Shown in pieces: positions 28,100 through 37,536 of a stretch of DNA of 64,000 nt (positions within the stretch are counted from its first letter, which is position 1; every line of letters starts with the position of its first letter). The notes beneath the pieces are model-generated. The model was not told the origin of the DNA, ran no database searches, and worked only from the letters and a program-made list of their open reading frames with translations. Source of the DNA: Streptomyces sp. SAI-127. Its GTDB lineage: Bacteria > Actinomycetota > Actinomycetes > Streptomycetales > Streptomycetaceae. The stretch lies in NCBI RefSeq assembly GCF_029894425.1, contig NZ_JARXYJ010000001.1:8886501-8950500 (forward strand), given 5' to 3'. The translations under genes and the position numbers were made by a program.

Positions 28100-29514
28100 C
28101 GTCGAACCACCCGGACAACAGCGAAATGCGGCACCGCACACCTCAGGAGCGAGCCGAACGCGGCAAGGCCGTCCGGTCGTCCGTGCCCCGCTCCAGCCAC
28201 GTGGAGTTCGCGCCCACGGTGAAACGGCCCGACCCTGTGGACATCATCGAGGCACAGTCGGCGACGCGGGTTCCCGAGCTCGTACCGATCCGCTACGGAC
28301 GGATGACCGAGTCGCCGTTCCGTTTCTACCGCGGTGCCGCGGCCATCATGGCCGGAGACCTCGCCGACACCCCCGTGTCCGGGATCAGGGCGCAGTTGTG
28401 CGGAGATGCGCACCTGCTGAACTTCCGGCTGCTGGCCTCGCCCGAGCGCCGCATGATGTTCGACATCAACGACTTCGACGAGACGCTGCCCGGCCCATGG
28501 GAGTGGGACGTCAAACGCCTGTCGGCGAGCTTCGTCATCGCGGGCCGGGCCAACGGCTTCAGCACCAAGGAGCGGGCCGGCATCGTACGGGCGACGGTGC
28601 GGTCCTACCGCGAGTGGATGCGACGTTTCGCCAAGATGGGCAATCTCGCCGTGTGGTACGCCCAGTTCGACGAGGCGTGGGTGCGGGAGCACTTCGGCGC
28701 GGAACTGAGCGCACGGGGCCGCGACCGCTGGTCGCAGGCGGTGACCAAGGCACGCAGCCGGGACGGTCTCCAGGCCTTCGGCAAGCTCACCCACATCGTC
28801 GACGGGCAGGTCCGCATCGCCGCGGTTCCACCGCTGATCACCCCGCTCCAGGACCTGCTTCAGGGCGTCGAACGCGACGCGCTGGAGAAGGAGATCCACC
28901 GGCTGATCGAACGGTACGGCCGCACCCTGCAGTCGGACCGGCGGTCCCTTCTGGAGCAGTACCGGGTGGCCGACATGGCCCGCAAGGTGGTCGGGGTCGG
29001 CAGCGTGGGCACCCGCTGCTGGATCGTGCTCCTGCTCGGCCGGGACGACCAGGATCCGCTGCTCATGCAGGCCAAGGAGGCCGACCAGTCGGTGCTGGCG
29101 CCCTTCGCGGGCGCCAGCGCCTACGGAACGCAGGGCGAGCGCGTGGTCTCCGGCCAGCGGCTCATGCAGGCCACCAGTGACATCTTCCTCGGCTGGGAGC
29201 GGGTCGAGGGGATCGACGGTCGCCGACGGGACTTCTATGTACGGCAGTTGCGGGACTGGAAGGGCATCGCCGAACCCGAGGCGATGGTGCCGGCCGGAAT
29301 GCGGACCTTCGGCGAGCTGTGCGGCGCCACGCTGGCCCGCGCACACGCGCGGTCGGGCGACCGGATCGCCATCGCCGCGTACCTGGGCGGGGGCGACTCC
29401 TTCGACCGGGCGCTCGTGACCTTCGCCGAGCGTTACGCCGACCAGAACGAGAAGGACCACCAGGCGCTCGTCGATGCCGTCCGTTCGGGACGGGTTACGG
29501 CTCAGGCGGCCTGA
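28096..29514 (+). CDS. DUF2252 protein with kinase-like fold
   Basis: A 472-residue soluble protein starting within the previous stop (ATGA). The DUF2252 blocks are clear: MTESPFRFYRGAAAIMAGDL, LCGDAHLLNFRLLASPERRMMFDINDFDET and WDVKRLSASFVIAGR resemble the HxD and DFD segments of aminoglycoside-phosphotransferase-like kinases, though in a circularly arranged order. DMARKVVGVGSVGTRCWIVLL and LLMQAKEAD may form the nucleotide-binding part. Members are widespread in actinobacteria without a firm function. It lies between a GMC oxidoreductase and a GH15 enzyme, which hints at a sugar-phosphorylating or storage role. Confidence 0.82.
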   Translation: MTSNHPDNSEMRHRTPQERAERGKAVRSSVPRSSHVEFAPTVKRPDPVDIIEAQSATRVPELVPIRYGRMTESPFRFYRGAAAIMAGDLADTPVSGIRAQLCGDAHLLNFRLLASPERRMMFDINDFDETLPGPWEWDVKRLSASFVIAGRANGFSTKERAGIVRATVRSYREWMRRFAKMGNLAVWYAQFDEAWVREHFGAELSARGRDRWSQAVTKARSRDGLQAFGKLTHIVDGQVRIAAVPPLITPLQDLLQGVERDALEKEIHRLIERYGRTLQSDRRSLLEQYRVADMARKVVGVGSVGTRCWIVLLLGRDDQDPLLMQAKEADQSVLAPFAGASAYGTQGERVVSGQRLMQATSDIFLGWERVEGIDGRRRDFYVRQLRDWKGIAEPEAMVPAGMRTFGELCGATLARAHARSGDRIAIAAYLGGGDSFDRALVTFAERYADQNEKDHQALVDAVRSGRVTAQAA

Positions 29515-29539
29515 CGGGGCGAGCAGCAGGGAGAACGCC

Positions 29540-31357
29540 ATGGAACGCTACCCGCCCATCGCCGATCACGGACTCGTCGGGGATCTGCAGACCGCAGCTC
29601 TGGTGTCGTCCCAGGGCGTGATCGACTGGTTCGCGGCACCGCGCTTCGACTCGCCGAGTGTCTTCGCCGCCCTGCTCGACCATGACGGTGGCGGCCATTT
29701 CCTCCTAGCGCCCGATCATCCGGAGGGCACCTGGAAGCAGCTCTACTACCCGGACAGCGCCGTCGTGGTGACCCGGTTCATGTCACCCGACGGAGTCGGC
29801 GAGATCGTCGATCACATGCCGGTCCTGACGGGCCCGACGCCCACGGACCGGCATCAACTGGTGCGCGTCGTCCGCGCGGTGCGCGGCACCGTGCACTTCG
29901 CCCTCGAATGCCGGCCGCGGTTCGACTACGCGCGGGCCACCCACGACCTCGACCTGACGGACGGCACGGCCACGTTCCGGGCCCCGGGCACGACCGCCTA
30001 CCTCCAGGGCAGCATCCCGCTCGAACGGGACGGCCAGGACGTCCGGGGCGGCATCACCCTCAGCGACGGAGACTCGGCAGCCGTGGTGTTCACGGTGTGC
30101 GCGCAGGACGGGGAGGCGCCACCGCCCCCCACCACCGAACAGATCACCGAAGAGCTCTGGGAGAACGTCGACTTCTGGCAGAAGTGGGTGCGCACCTCGA
30201 ACTACCGCGGCCGTTGGACGGAGATGGTGCACCGCTCGGCGATCACCCTCAAGCTCCTCACCTACGCCCCCAGCGGCGCGCCGGTCGCCGCCGCCACCAT
30301 GGGGCTGCCCGAGCAGGTCGGCGGCGAGCGCAACTGGGACTACCGCTACACATGGGTCCGGGACGGCTCCCTCTCGGTGCGGGCGCTGCTCGACCTCGGC
30401 TTCGTGGAGGAGGCGACCCGCTTCACCCACTGGCTCGGCGACCGTCTCCAGGCCCGCGAAGGACCGGACGACGAGCCGCTCCAGATCATGTACCGGGTCG
30501 ACGGCGACCCGCATCTGACCGAGGAGATCCTGGACCACTTCGAGGGCTATCGCGGCTCGTACCCGGTCCGGGCCGGCAACGCCGCCTCCGACCAGCTCCA
30601 GCTCGACATCTACGGCGAGGCCCTCTACGCCCTGGCCGAGGGCCGCGAGGTCGGCGAGCAGGCGGGCTACCACGGGTGGAAGGGCATGACCCGCACCCTC
30701 GACTGGCTCGCCGACTCCTGGGACCGCCCCGACGAGGGCATCTGGGAGACCCGGGGCGGACGCAAGGACTTCACCTACAGCCGGGTGATGTGCTGGGCGG
30801 CCTTCGACCGCGGCCTGAAGATGGCGGCGGAGTTCAGCAGGCCGGCCGACACCGTGCGCTGGACACGGGCCCGCGACGAGATCCTCGAACAGGTCATGGA
30901 ACGCGGCTGGAACGAGAAGGAGCAGGCCATGGTCCAGCACTACGGCGGCGCCGTCCTGGACGCCTCCCTGCTGCTGGCCCCCCGGGTGGGTTTCGTGTCC
31001 CCGCGCAGCCCCGGCTGGCTCAACACCCTCGACGCCATGGAGCGGGTCCTCGTCTCCGACAGCCTCGTCTACCGCTACGACCCCCAGGCCTCTCCCGACG
31101 GACTGCGCGGCTCCGAGGGAACCTTCAGCCTGTGCACGTTCCTGTACGTCGACGCCCTGGCCCGCGCGAGCCGGCTCCCGGAGGCCCGCTACACCTTCGA
31201 GAAGATGCAGACGTACGCGAACCACGTCGGCCTGTTCGCCGAGGAGATCGGCCCGAGCGGCGAGCAACTCGGCAACTTCCCCCAGGCCTTCACCCACCTC
31301 TCCCTCATCATGGCCGCGACGACGCTGGACGAGGCGCTCGACCGGGCTCCGCGCTGA
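29540..31357 (+). CDS. GH15 glucosidase (trehalase/glucoamylase-like)
   Basis: A 605-residue cytoplasmic enzyme starting at ATG 29540 with AGGGAG upstream. Residues of about 1-210 are the beta-sandwich domain (YPPIADHGLVGDLQTAALVS, IDWFAAPRFDSPSVFAALLD). The rest is an (alpha/alpha)6 barrel with NWDYRYTWVRDGSLSVRALL, where the acid Glu/Asp region lies nearby, QLQLDIYGEALYALAE, and the C-terminal EEIGPSGEQLGNFPQAFTHLSLI, which supplies the second catalytic carboxylate. Length and motifs match the mycobacterial-type GH15 trehalases as well as bacterial glucoamylase-like glucosidases. There is no signal peptide, so an internal substrate such as trehalose or maltodextrin is likely. Confidence 0.88.
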   Translation: MERYPPIADHGLVGDLQTAALVSSQGVIDWFAAPRFDSPSVFAALLDHDGGGHFLLAPDHPEGTWKQLYYPDSAVVVTRFMSPDGVGEIVDHMPVLTGPTPTDRHQLVRVVRAVRGTVHFALECRPRFDYARATHDLDLTDGTATFRAPGTTAYLQGSIPLERDGQDVRGGITLSDGDSAAVVFTVCAQDGEAPPPPTTEQITEELWENVDFWQKWVRTSNYRGRWTEMVHRSAITLKLLTYAPSGAPVAAATMGLPEQVGGERNWDYRYTWVRDGSLSVRALLDLGFVEEATRFTHWLGDRLQAREGPDDEPLQIMYRVDGDPHLTEEILDHFEGYRGSYPVRAGNAASDQLQLDIYGEALYALAEGREVGEQAGYHGWKGMTRTLDWLADSWDRPDEGIWETRGGRKDFTYSRVMCWAAFDRGLKMAAEFSRPADTVRWTRARDEILEQVMERGWNEKEQAMVQHYGGAVLDASLLLAPRVGFVSPRSPGWLNTLDAMERVLVSDSLVYRYDPQASPDGLRGSEGTFSLCTFLYVDALARASRLPEARYTFEKMQTYANHVGLFAEEIGPSGEQLGNFPQAFTHLSLIMAATTLDEALDRAPR

Positions 31358-31571
31358 ACGGGGGCTCCTGAGCGGGTGCGCGGCCACGAGGCGCGCCGCG
31401 ATCCACACGATGGCGCCGACTCCGGGATCCCGATGATGCCGCAGCACACCATGGCCCGCCGGACCTGGCACATACGGGTCGCCTCCGGACGTTCCACGAG
31501 GGCGTGGGCCTGCTGTGACTTCTCCCACCTGCTCTTGCCGGGGCGAGAAGCGCTTGCCTACGTTCGGTCCC

Positions 31572-31838
31572 ATGTCCTCCCATGGCCGCGCCCTTCCGGG
31601 CGAACAGCTCCCGACGGTCGACCTGGACGTCGACCTGAGCTCACATGAAATGCTCCGGCGCGCCCATGTCCTGGACGCCCTCGGCCCCGACTGGGACCCC
31701 GTCGCCGCGCTGCGCGGCGAGGAAGCGGCGTACGAGCTGCTGTATTCCGGCCTCAGCGCGGAGCAACAGCAGGTGTACGACGAGCTCGTCTCGGCCGGTG
31801 TCCTGCCGCGGAGAGGCGGTAGCGATGCTGCCGCTTGA
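31572..31838 (+). CDS. DUF6400-like small protein
   Basis: An 88-residue acidic protein from ATG 31572. The central segment DLSSHEMLRRAHVLDALGPDWDPVAALRGEEAAYELLYSGL and the EQQQVYDELVSAGVLP block are characteristic of a small actinobacterial family. No cysteines, no membrane helix. It overlaps the next gene by 14 bases and both precede the hydrogenase block, so it may belong to that transcription unit. Function unknown. Confidence 0.7.
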   Translation: MSSHGRALPGEQLPTVDLDVDLSSHEMLRRAHVLDALGPDWDPVAALRGEEAAYELLYSGLSAEQQQVYDELVSAGVLPRRGGSDAAA

Positions 31839-32082
31839 CCCGCAGGCGGACATCGGGCGTCGTGCCTGGGTGGCCTGCCCGAACTGCGACGACCGTCGCG
31901 GGTGCGCGACCTGCGAGGAGGGGCGCACCTGTTCCGAGCACTGGCGCTACCTGCTTTCCCACGTCGGCAGCCTGCTCCACCTGCAGTGCCGGTCGTGCAC
32001 CCACATCTGGTCGCACGAGACCCACTTCGGCGCCACCCGCTCCCGGTGGGAGCGCATAACCAGCGGCCTGCGACGCATGTGA
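31825..32082 (+). CDS. small zinc-ribbon-like protein
   Basis: An 85-residue protein from ATG 31825 (GAGAGG upstream) overlapping the previous gene. It is rich in Cys: CPNCDDRRGCATCEEG and RTCSEHWRYLLSHVG, followed by LQCRSCTHIW. The CxxC pairs suggest a zinc ribbon or a metal-binding knuckle, and the spacing resembles rubredoxin-like modules seen beside hydrogenases, though it is not a rubredoxin. A role in metal handling or electron transfer for the hydrogenase is an inference from position. Confidence 0.65.
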   Translation: MLPLDPQADIGRRAWVACPNCDDRRGCATCEEGRTCSEHWRYLLSHVGSLLHLQCRSCTHIWSHETHFGATRSRWERITSGLRRM

Positions 32083-32228
32083 TCGTTCACCCGGTGAGGC
32101 CGGACGGCGGAGCGGCGCCCGCTTTCGGATGATCTCACCGCCTGTCGTCGGGGACGGCAGGTCGTCTTGCCCGAGGATCGCGTTCGGCGGCCACCCCTGC
32201 CTGCCGTTCGTCCGTCCCGGAGGCAGCC

Positions 32229-34004
32229 GTGCACATCCTGATCCTGGCCAGTGCGTTCAACAGCCTCACCCAGCGTGTCCACGCCGAGCTGCGCGACCGT
32301 GGCCACGCCGTGGCGGTGGAACTCGCCCTGCCCGACAGCCGGTTGGCCGAAACCGTGCGGCGGCATGCACCGCGGCTCGTCGTGGCGCCGATGCTGAAGA
32401 CGGCGATTCCCGAGGAGGTATGGACAGCGCACACCTGCCTCGTCGTCCATCCGGGGCCCGTGGGCGACCGCGGACCCTCCTCCCTGGACTGGGCAATCCA
32501 CGAGGGCGTCGACCAGTGGGGCGTCACCGTCCTGCAGGCCGACGGGGAGATGGACGCCGGTGACGTGTGGGCCTCCGTACCGTGCCGGGTCCCTCCTGTC
32601 TCCAAGAGCGAGCTGTACCGCGGCGAGATCGCCGACGCCGCGCTGGAGGCCGTCCTGCTGGCCGTCGAGCGCTTCGCCGGGAGCACCTACGTACCGCGCG
32701 AGCAGGACGGGGCACAAACGGCCGAGGCTCGCCCGCGCCCCTACCTCGACCAGAGCGTCCGGCGGATCGACTGGGCCGAGGACTCCACACACGACGTCCT
32801 GCGCAAGCTGAGAGCGGCGGACTCGCAGCCCGGTGTGCTGGACGTACTGCTCGGCCGTGAGTGGTACCTGCATGGCGGTCATCCCGAGCGCGTGTTGCGC
32901 GGCCGCCCGGGCGAGCTGCTGGCCACCAGGGCCGGGGCGGTGTGCCGGGCCACCAAGGACGGCGCCGTGTGGATCCCCGAGCTGCGGCCCCGGCGCGTGC
33001 CCGGGCAGCCGCCCACGTACAAACTGCCTGCCGTGCGGGCACTGGGCGACCTGCTGCCGCCCCTGCCCGATCAGGCCCTGCCCTTGCTGCCCGAGGTGCG
33101 GCACCGTACCTGGGCGGACATCCGCTACCGGGAGGACGGGAACGTCGGGTTCCTCTCGTTCTCCTTCCCCGGCGGTGCCATGAGCACGGAGCAGTGCCGA
33201 CGTCTGCTGGACGCCTACCGGGAAGCGTGCGAGCGACCCACGTCCGTACTGGTACTGGGCGGCGAACGGGACTTCTTCTCCAACGGGATCCACCTGGGCG
33301 TCATCGAGGCCGCGGACGACCCCGCTGCCGAGTCCTGGGCGAACATCAACGCCATCGACGATCTGGTCGAGGCGGTCCTCACGACGACGGACCGGCTGGT
33401 GGTCGCGGCGGTCGCGGGCAACGCCGCCGCGGGCGGGGTGATGCTCGCCCTGGCGGCCGACGAGGTGTGGTGCCGCTCGGGCGCCGTGCTGAACCCCCAC
33501 TACCGCCTGATGGGCCTGTACGGCTCCGAGTACTGGACGCACACCCTGCCGCGCAGGGTGGGTGCCGCGACGGCCGAACGGCTCCTCGATGAGGCACTGC
33601 CCGTGAGCTCGGCGAGCGCACTGCGCCTGGGGCTCGTCGACCGGGTGGTCGACTGCTCTCCTGACGAGTTCGCGCGGGAGGTCGGCGGCCTGGCGGCCCG
33701 TCTGGCGTCACTGCCTGCGACGGCGTCACGGATCACCGCGAAGAAGACGGAGCTGGACCGGCTGGAGAGCGTGACCCCGCTGGCCGGCTTCCGTGAGCAG
33801 GAGCTGGCCCGGATGCGCCGGACCTTCGACGACCCGGATGCCCCGTACCACTCGCTGCGTCGTGCCTTCGTCCACAAGGAGCGGCCGGCGTGCACCCCGC
33901 CGCACCTCGGTCCCGCCCAGGTTGCGCAAACCGGGCCGACCCCCTCCGCCGCGGATGTCACCGGAACGGCCCTCCATGGCATCTCATCGCGGCCGAACGG
34001 CTGA
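32229..34004 (+). CDS. hypX: hydrogenase maturation factor HypX
   Basis: A 591-residue two-domain protein from GTG 32229, five bases after GGAGG. Residues of about 1-280 resemble formyl-tetrahydrofolate transferases (MHILILASAFN, VVHPGPVGDRGPSSLDWAI, where the second segment corresponds to the transferase active site). Residues of about 290-550 are enoyl-CoA hydratase/isomerase-like (VGFLSFSFPGGAMSTEQC, GGERDFFSNGIHL, AAVAGNAAAGGVMLALAADEVW, LMGLYGSEYWTHTLPRRVG). HypX converts the formyl group of formyl-THF, through formyl-CoA, into CO for the Fe(CN)2CO centre in aerobic hydrogenase producers. It lies immediately upstream of the hydrogenase structural genes. Confidence 0.92.
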   Translation: MHILILASAFNSLTQRVHAELRDRGHAVAVELALPDSRLAETVRRHAPRLVVAPMLKTAIPEEVWTAHTCLVVHPGPVGDRGPSSLDWAIHEGVDQWGVTVLQADGEMDAGDVWASVPCRVPPVSKSELYRGEIADAALEAVLLAVERFAGSTYVPREQDGAQTAEARPRPYLDQSVRRIDWAEDSTHDVLRKLRAADSQPGVLDVLLGREWYLHGGHPERVLRGRPGELLATRAGAVCRATKDGAVWIPELRPRRVPGQPPTYKLPAVRALGDLLPPLPDQALPLLPEVRHRTWADIRYREDGNVGFLSFSFPGGAMSTEQCRRLLDAYREACERPTSVLVLGGERDFFSNGIHLGVIEAADDPAAESWANINAIDDLVEAVLTTTDRLVVAAVAGNAAAGGVMLALAADEVWCRSGAVLNPHYRLMGLYGSEYWTHTLPRRVGAATAERLLDEALPVSSASALRLGLVDRVVDCSPDEFAREVGGLAARLASLPATASRITAKKTELDRLESVTPLAGFREQELARMRRTFDDPDAPYHSLRRAFVHKERPACTPPHLGPAQVAQTGPTPSAADVTGTALHGISSRPNG

Positions 34005-34067
34005 TACGAAGAAAAGCGATGGTCGAAATCTGGGCTTTCATCCCTTACCTCCCCAGGAGGCGGTCCC

Positions 34068-35156
34068 ATGACTGAGGCGACGACGGACACGGTCGACGCT
34101 GCGGACGCGAGCGGCGCGCCCGCCGACGAGACACCCACGATCCACATTCTCTGGATCAACGCGGGCCTGAGCTGCGACGGTGACTCGGTCGCGTTGACGG
34201 CGGCCATGCAGCCCAGCATCGAGGAGATCGTGCTCGGTGTGCTGCCGGGCCTTCCCAAGATCGCCGTCCACTGGCCGCTCATCGACTTCGAGTGCGGTCC
34301 GGTCGGCGGCTCGGACACGTTCATCGAGTGGTTCTTCAAGGGGGAGCGGGGCGAGATCGACCCGTTCGTCCTGGTCGTCGAGGGCTCCATCCCCAACGAG
34401 GCGATCAAGCCCGAGGGCTATTGGTGCGGCTTCGGCGACAACCCGGAGACCGGCCAGCCGATCACCACCAGCGAGTGGATCGACCGCCTCGCCCCGAAGG
34501 CCCTGGCGGTCGTCGCCATCGGCACCTGCGCCACCTACGGCGGCATCCACGCGATGGCGGGCAACCCGACCGGCGCGATGGGCGTGCCGGACTACCTCGG
34601 CTGGGACTGGAAGTCCCACGCCGGCATCCCCATCGTGTGCGTCCCCGGCTGTCCGATCCAGCCCGACAACTTCTCCGAGACGCTCACCTACCTGCTCTAC
34701 CAGGCGGCCGGCGCCGCCCCGATGATCCCGCTGGACGACAAGCTGCGCCCGACCTGGCTGTTCGGGGCCACCGTGCACGAGGGCTGCGACCGCGCGGGCT
34801 ACTACGAGCAGGGCCAGTTCGCCCTGTCGTACGACTCACCGACATGCCTGGTCAAGCTCGGCTGCTGGGGCCCGGTCGTCAAGTGCAACGTGCCCAAGCG
34901 CGGCTGGATGAACGGGATCGGCGGCTGCCCCAACGTCGGCGGCATCTGCATCGCCTGCACCATGCCCGGGTTCCCCGACAAGTTCATGCCGTTCATGGAC
35001 GAGCCCCCCGGCGCCAAGGTGTCCAGCGGCGCCAGCGGAGCCTACGGCGCAGTGGTCCGCAAGCTGCGGTCGATCACCGCGAAGACGGTGGACAAGGAGC
35101 CCAAGTGGCGCCGCACCGGAGACAAGATCACCACCGGATACCGGCCCCCCTGGTGA
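34068..35156 (+). CDS. hhyS: group 1h [NiFe] hydrogenase small subunit
   Basis: The 362-residue FeS subunit starts at ATG 34068 behind CAGGAGG. The proximal-cluster loop is GLSCDGDSVAL at about residues 31-41, with an Asp where standard enzymes have Cys, a hallmark of the high-affinity group 1h (actinobacterial) enzymes. GTCATYGGI and PGCPIQPDNF provide further proximal ligands. HEGCDRAGYY, CLVKLGCWGPVVKCN and GGCPNVGGICIACTMPGF carry the medial and distal cluster ligands. No twin-arginine signal and no C-terminal membrane anchor are present, unlike group 1d, so it is cytoplasmic or loosely membrane-associated. Confidence 0.95.
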   Translation: MTEATTDTVDAADASGAPADETPTIHILWINAGLSCDGDSVALTAAMQPSIEEIVLGVLPGLPKIAVHWPLIDFECGPVGGSDTFIEWFFKGERGEIDPFVLVVEGSIPNEAIKPEGYWCGFGDNPETGQPITTSEWIDRLAPKALAVVAIGTCATYGGIHAMAGNPTGAMGVPDYLGWDWKSHAGIPIVCVPGCPIQPDNFSETLTYLLYQAAGAAPMIPLDDKLRPTWLFGATVHEGCDRAGYYEQGQFALSYDSPTCLVKLGCWGPVVKCNVPKRGWMNGIGGCPNVGGICIACTMPGFPDKFMPFMDEPPGAKVSSGASGAYGAVVRKLRSITAKTVDKEPKWRRTGDKITTGYRPPW

Positions 35157-35236
35157 GCATCCGCCCCCCGTAATCAGCTCCCCGCTTCGTGCACCCCCAC
35201 CCGAACCTCCCGCGCAACGAAGGGCACGGCACACAG

Positions 35237-37021
35237 ATGGCACCGACGACGAAGGCGGCCGGCGACGGCAGCGGCCTGGTGGAGATGGCCTGGGACCCGA
35301 TCACCCGGATCGTGGGCAGCCTGGGCATCCACACGAAGATCGACTTCAAGCAGAAGCGGGTCGCGGAGTGCTACAGCACCTCGTCGGTCTTCCGTGGCTA
35401 CAGCGTCTTCATGCGCGGCAAGGACCCCCGCGACGCGCACTTCATCACCAGCCGCATCTGCGGGATCTGCGGAGACAACCACGCCACCTGCTCGGTGTAC
35501 ACGCAGAACATGGCGTACGGCGTGAAGCCCCCGCACCTCGCTGAGTGGATCATCAACCTCGGCGAGTCCGCGGAGTACATGTTCGACCACAACATCTTCC
35601 AGGAGAACCTGGTAGGGGTCGACTACTGCGAGAAGATGGTCAAGGAGACCAACCCCGGCGTCCTCGAGCTCGCCGAGCGCACCGAGGCCCCGCACGCCGC
35701 GGAGCACGGCTACCGCACGATCGCCGACATCATGCGCTCGCTCAACCCCCTGGAGGGCGAGTTCTACCGCGAGGCCCTCCAGGTCAGCCGCTACACGCGG
35801 GAGATGTTCTGCCTGATGGAGGGCCGCCATGTGCACCCCTCCACGCTCTACCCGGGCGGCGTCGGCACCATCGCCTCCGTGCAGCTCTTCACGGACTACC
35901 TCAGCCGCCTGATGCGGTACGTGGAGTTCATGAAGCGGGTCGTGCCCCTGCACGACGACCTGTTCGACTTCTTCTACGAGGCGCTGCCCGGGTACGAGGA
36001 AGTGGGCCGCCGGCGTGTCCTGCTCGGGTGCTGGGGCGCGCTCAACGACCCCGAGTACTGCGACTTCACCTACGCCAACATGACCGACTGGGGCCGGCGC
36101 ATGTTCGTCACGCCCGGCATCATCGTCGACGGCAAGCTCGTCACCAACGACCTCACCGAGATCAACCTCGGCATCCGCATCCTGCTGGGCAGCTCCTACT
36201 ACGAGGACTGGCAGGGCCAGGAGCAGTTCGTCACCCATGACCCGCTCGGCAACCCGGTGGACCCCCGCCACCCGTGGAACCAGCACACCATCCCCACCCC
36301 GCAGAAGCGGAACTTCGACGACAAGTACAGCTGGGTCATGTCCCCGCGCTGGTTCGACGGCAAGGACCACCTCGCCCTGGACACCGGTGGCGGCCCCATC
36401 GCCCGCCTGTGGTCGACCGCCCTGTCCGGTCTCGTCGACATCGGGTACGTCAAGGCCACCGGCCAGAGCGTGGTCATCAACCTGCCCCGCACCATGACCA
36501 AGCCGGAGACCACCTTCGAGTGGAAGATCCCGAAGTGGTCCAACGCGCTGGAGCGCAACCGCGCCCGCACCTACTTCCAGGCGTACGCCGCCGCCGTCGC
36601 CCTGCACTGTGCGGAGAAGGGGCTGGCGGAGGTCCGCGCCGGACGCACCCAGACCTGGGAGAAGTTCGAGGTTCCGGACGAGAGCATCGGCGTCGGCTTC
36701 ACCGAGGCGGTCCGCGGTGTCCTCTCCCACCACATGGTGATCCGGGACGGCAAGATCGCCAACTACCACCCGTACCCGCCGACCCCCTGGAACGCCAGCG
36801 TCCGGGACACCTACGGCACGCCCGGCCCGTACGAGGACGCCGTGCAGAACACGCCCATCTTCGAGGAGAACACCCCGGAGAACTTCAAGGGCATCGACAT
36901 CATGCGCGCCGTCCGCAGCTTCGACCCCTGTCTGCCCTGTGGCGTCCACATGTACGTCGGGGGCGGCAAGACGGTGAAGTCGATGCACGTGCCCACCGGC
37001 CTGAGCGGACTGGGCGGATGA
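35237..37021 (+). CDS. hhyL: group 1h [NiFe] hydrogenase large subunit
   Basis: The 594-residue catalytic subunit is started at ATG 35237 (MAPTTKAAGDG); a GTG at 35189 would add 16 residues but has no ribosome site. Nickel ligands are visible as RICGICGDNHATCS at about 73-86 and DPCLPCGVHMY at 563-573. The C-terminus extends 23 residues beyond the His of the second motif, the peptide removed by the maturation protease. The rest (WDPITRIVGSLGIH, GWHP-like LYPGGVGT, HPWNQHTIP) is typical for uptake hydrogenases. It oxidises H2, probably at atmospheric concentrations. The stop overlaps the next start (ATGA). Confidence 0.95.
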   Translation: MAPTTKAAGDGSGLVEMAWDPITRIVGSLGIHTKIDFKQKRVAECYSTSSVFRGYSVFMRGKDPRDAHFITSRICGICGDNHATCSVYTQNMAYGVKPPHLAEWIINLGESAEYMFDHNIFQENLVGVDYCEKMVKETNPGVLELAERTEAPHAAEHGYRTIADIMRSLNPLEGEFYREALQVSRYTREMFCLMEGRHVHPSTLYPGGVGTIASVQLFTDYLSRLMRYVEFMKRVVPLHDDLFDFFYEALPGYEEVGRRRVLLGCWGALNDPEYCDFTYANMTDWGRRMFVTPGIIVDGKLVTNDLTEINLGIRILLGSSYYEDWQGQEQFVTHDPLGNPVDPRHPWNQHTIPTPQKRNFDDKYSWVMSPRWFDGKDHLALDTGGGPIARLWSTALSGLVDIGYVKATGQSVVINLPRTMTKPETTFEWKIPKWSNALERNRARTYFQAYAAAVALHCAEKGLAEVRAGRTQTWEKFEVPDESIGVGFTEAVRGVLSHHMVIRDGKIANYHPYPPTPWNASVRDTYGTPGPYEDAVQNTPIFEENTPENFKGIDIMRAVRSFDPCLPCGVHMYVGGGKTVKSMHVPTGLSGLGG

Positions 37022-37536
37022 GCGCGGTCAGCTCCGCGGAGCAGACGGGGCGCCGCGTCGAGGAGGTCCTCGACAGGCTGGCCGAGCGCGGCGACACGGC
37101 CGCCGCCGCGGCCGCGGAGGAACTCGTCCGCTCCCTCATGGACTTCTACGGTGCCGGTCTCGCCCGCATCCTCCACCTGCTGTCCGCCGCTCCCGGCGAG
37201 GCAGCGGCACGCCTCCTGGGCGACGACCTGGTCGCGAGCCTGCTCGTCCTGCACGACCTGCACCCCGAGGACCGCGACACCCGCATCGCCCGCGCCCTCG
37301 ACGGTGTCCGGGAACACGCCCTGGAGGTGGTGGGCTTCGACGACGAGAGCGGCACCCTGACGCTGCGGGCCCGGGAGGCCGACGGCTGCGGTTGCGGCTC
37401 CGGCACGGGCGCCCGGGAGGCCGCGGAGGCAGCGCTCGCCTGCTTCGCACCGGAGGTGAGGGCGGTCGACGTACAGACCGCCCCCGCGGGGCCCACGCTC
37501 CTCCAGATCGGCACCGCACCGACGGGGGCCCGATGA
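37018..37536 (+). CDS. NifU-like protein of the hydrogenase cluster
   Basis: The 172-residue protein starts inside the hhyL stop. An N-terminal helical region (RVEEVLDRLAERGD to LVRSLMDFYGAGLARIL) precedes a domain with LLGDDLVASLLVLHDLHPEDRDTRIARALDGV and a Cys-rich GCGCGSG at about 124-130. The general plan matches the NifU C-terminal-like proteins found next to group 1h hydrogenases, although the usual CxxC of NifU is here a C-G-C-G pattern. It could carry an FeS cluster for the small subunit or transfer electrons from the hydrogenase. Its exact role is unknown. Confidence 0.75.
   Translation: MSAVSSAEQTGRRVEEVLDRLAERGDTAAAAAAEELVRSLMDFYGAGLARILHLLSAAPGEAAARLLGDDLVASLLVLHDLHPEDRDTRIARALDGVREHALEVVGFDDESGTLTLRAREADGCGCGSGTGAREAAEAALACFAPEVRAVDVQTAPAGPTLLQIGTAPTGAR

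Noticed and set aside
31390..31470. A possible small hydrophobic protein on the minus strand (MVCCGIIGIP, then GAIVWIAARLVAAHPL in another frame)
   Set aside because: It needs a frameshift, has no ribosome site and no family I recognise; kept as intergenic.
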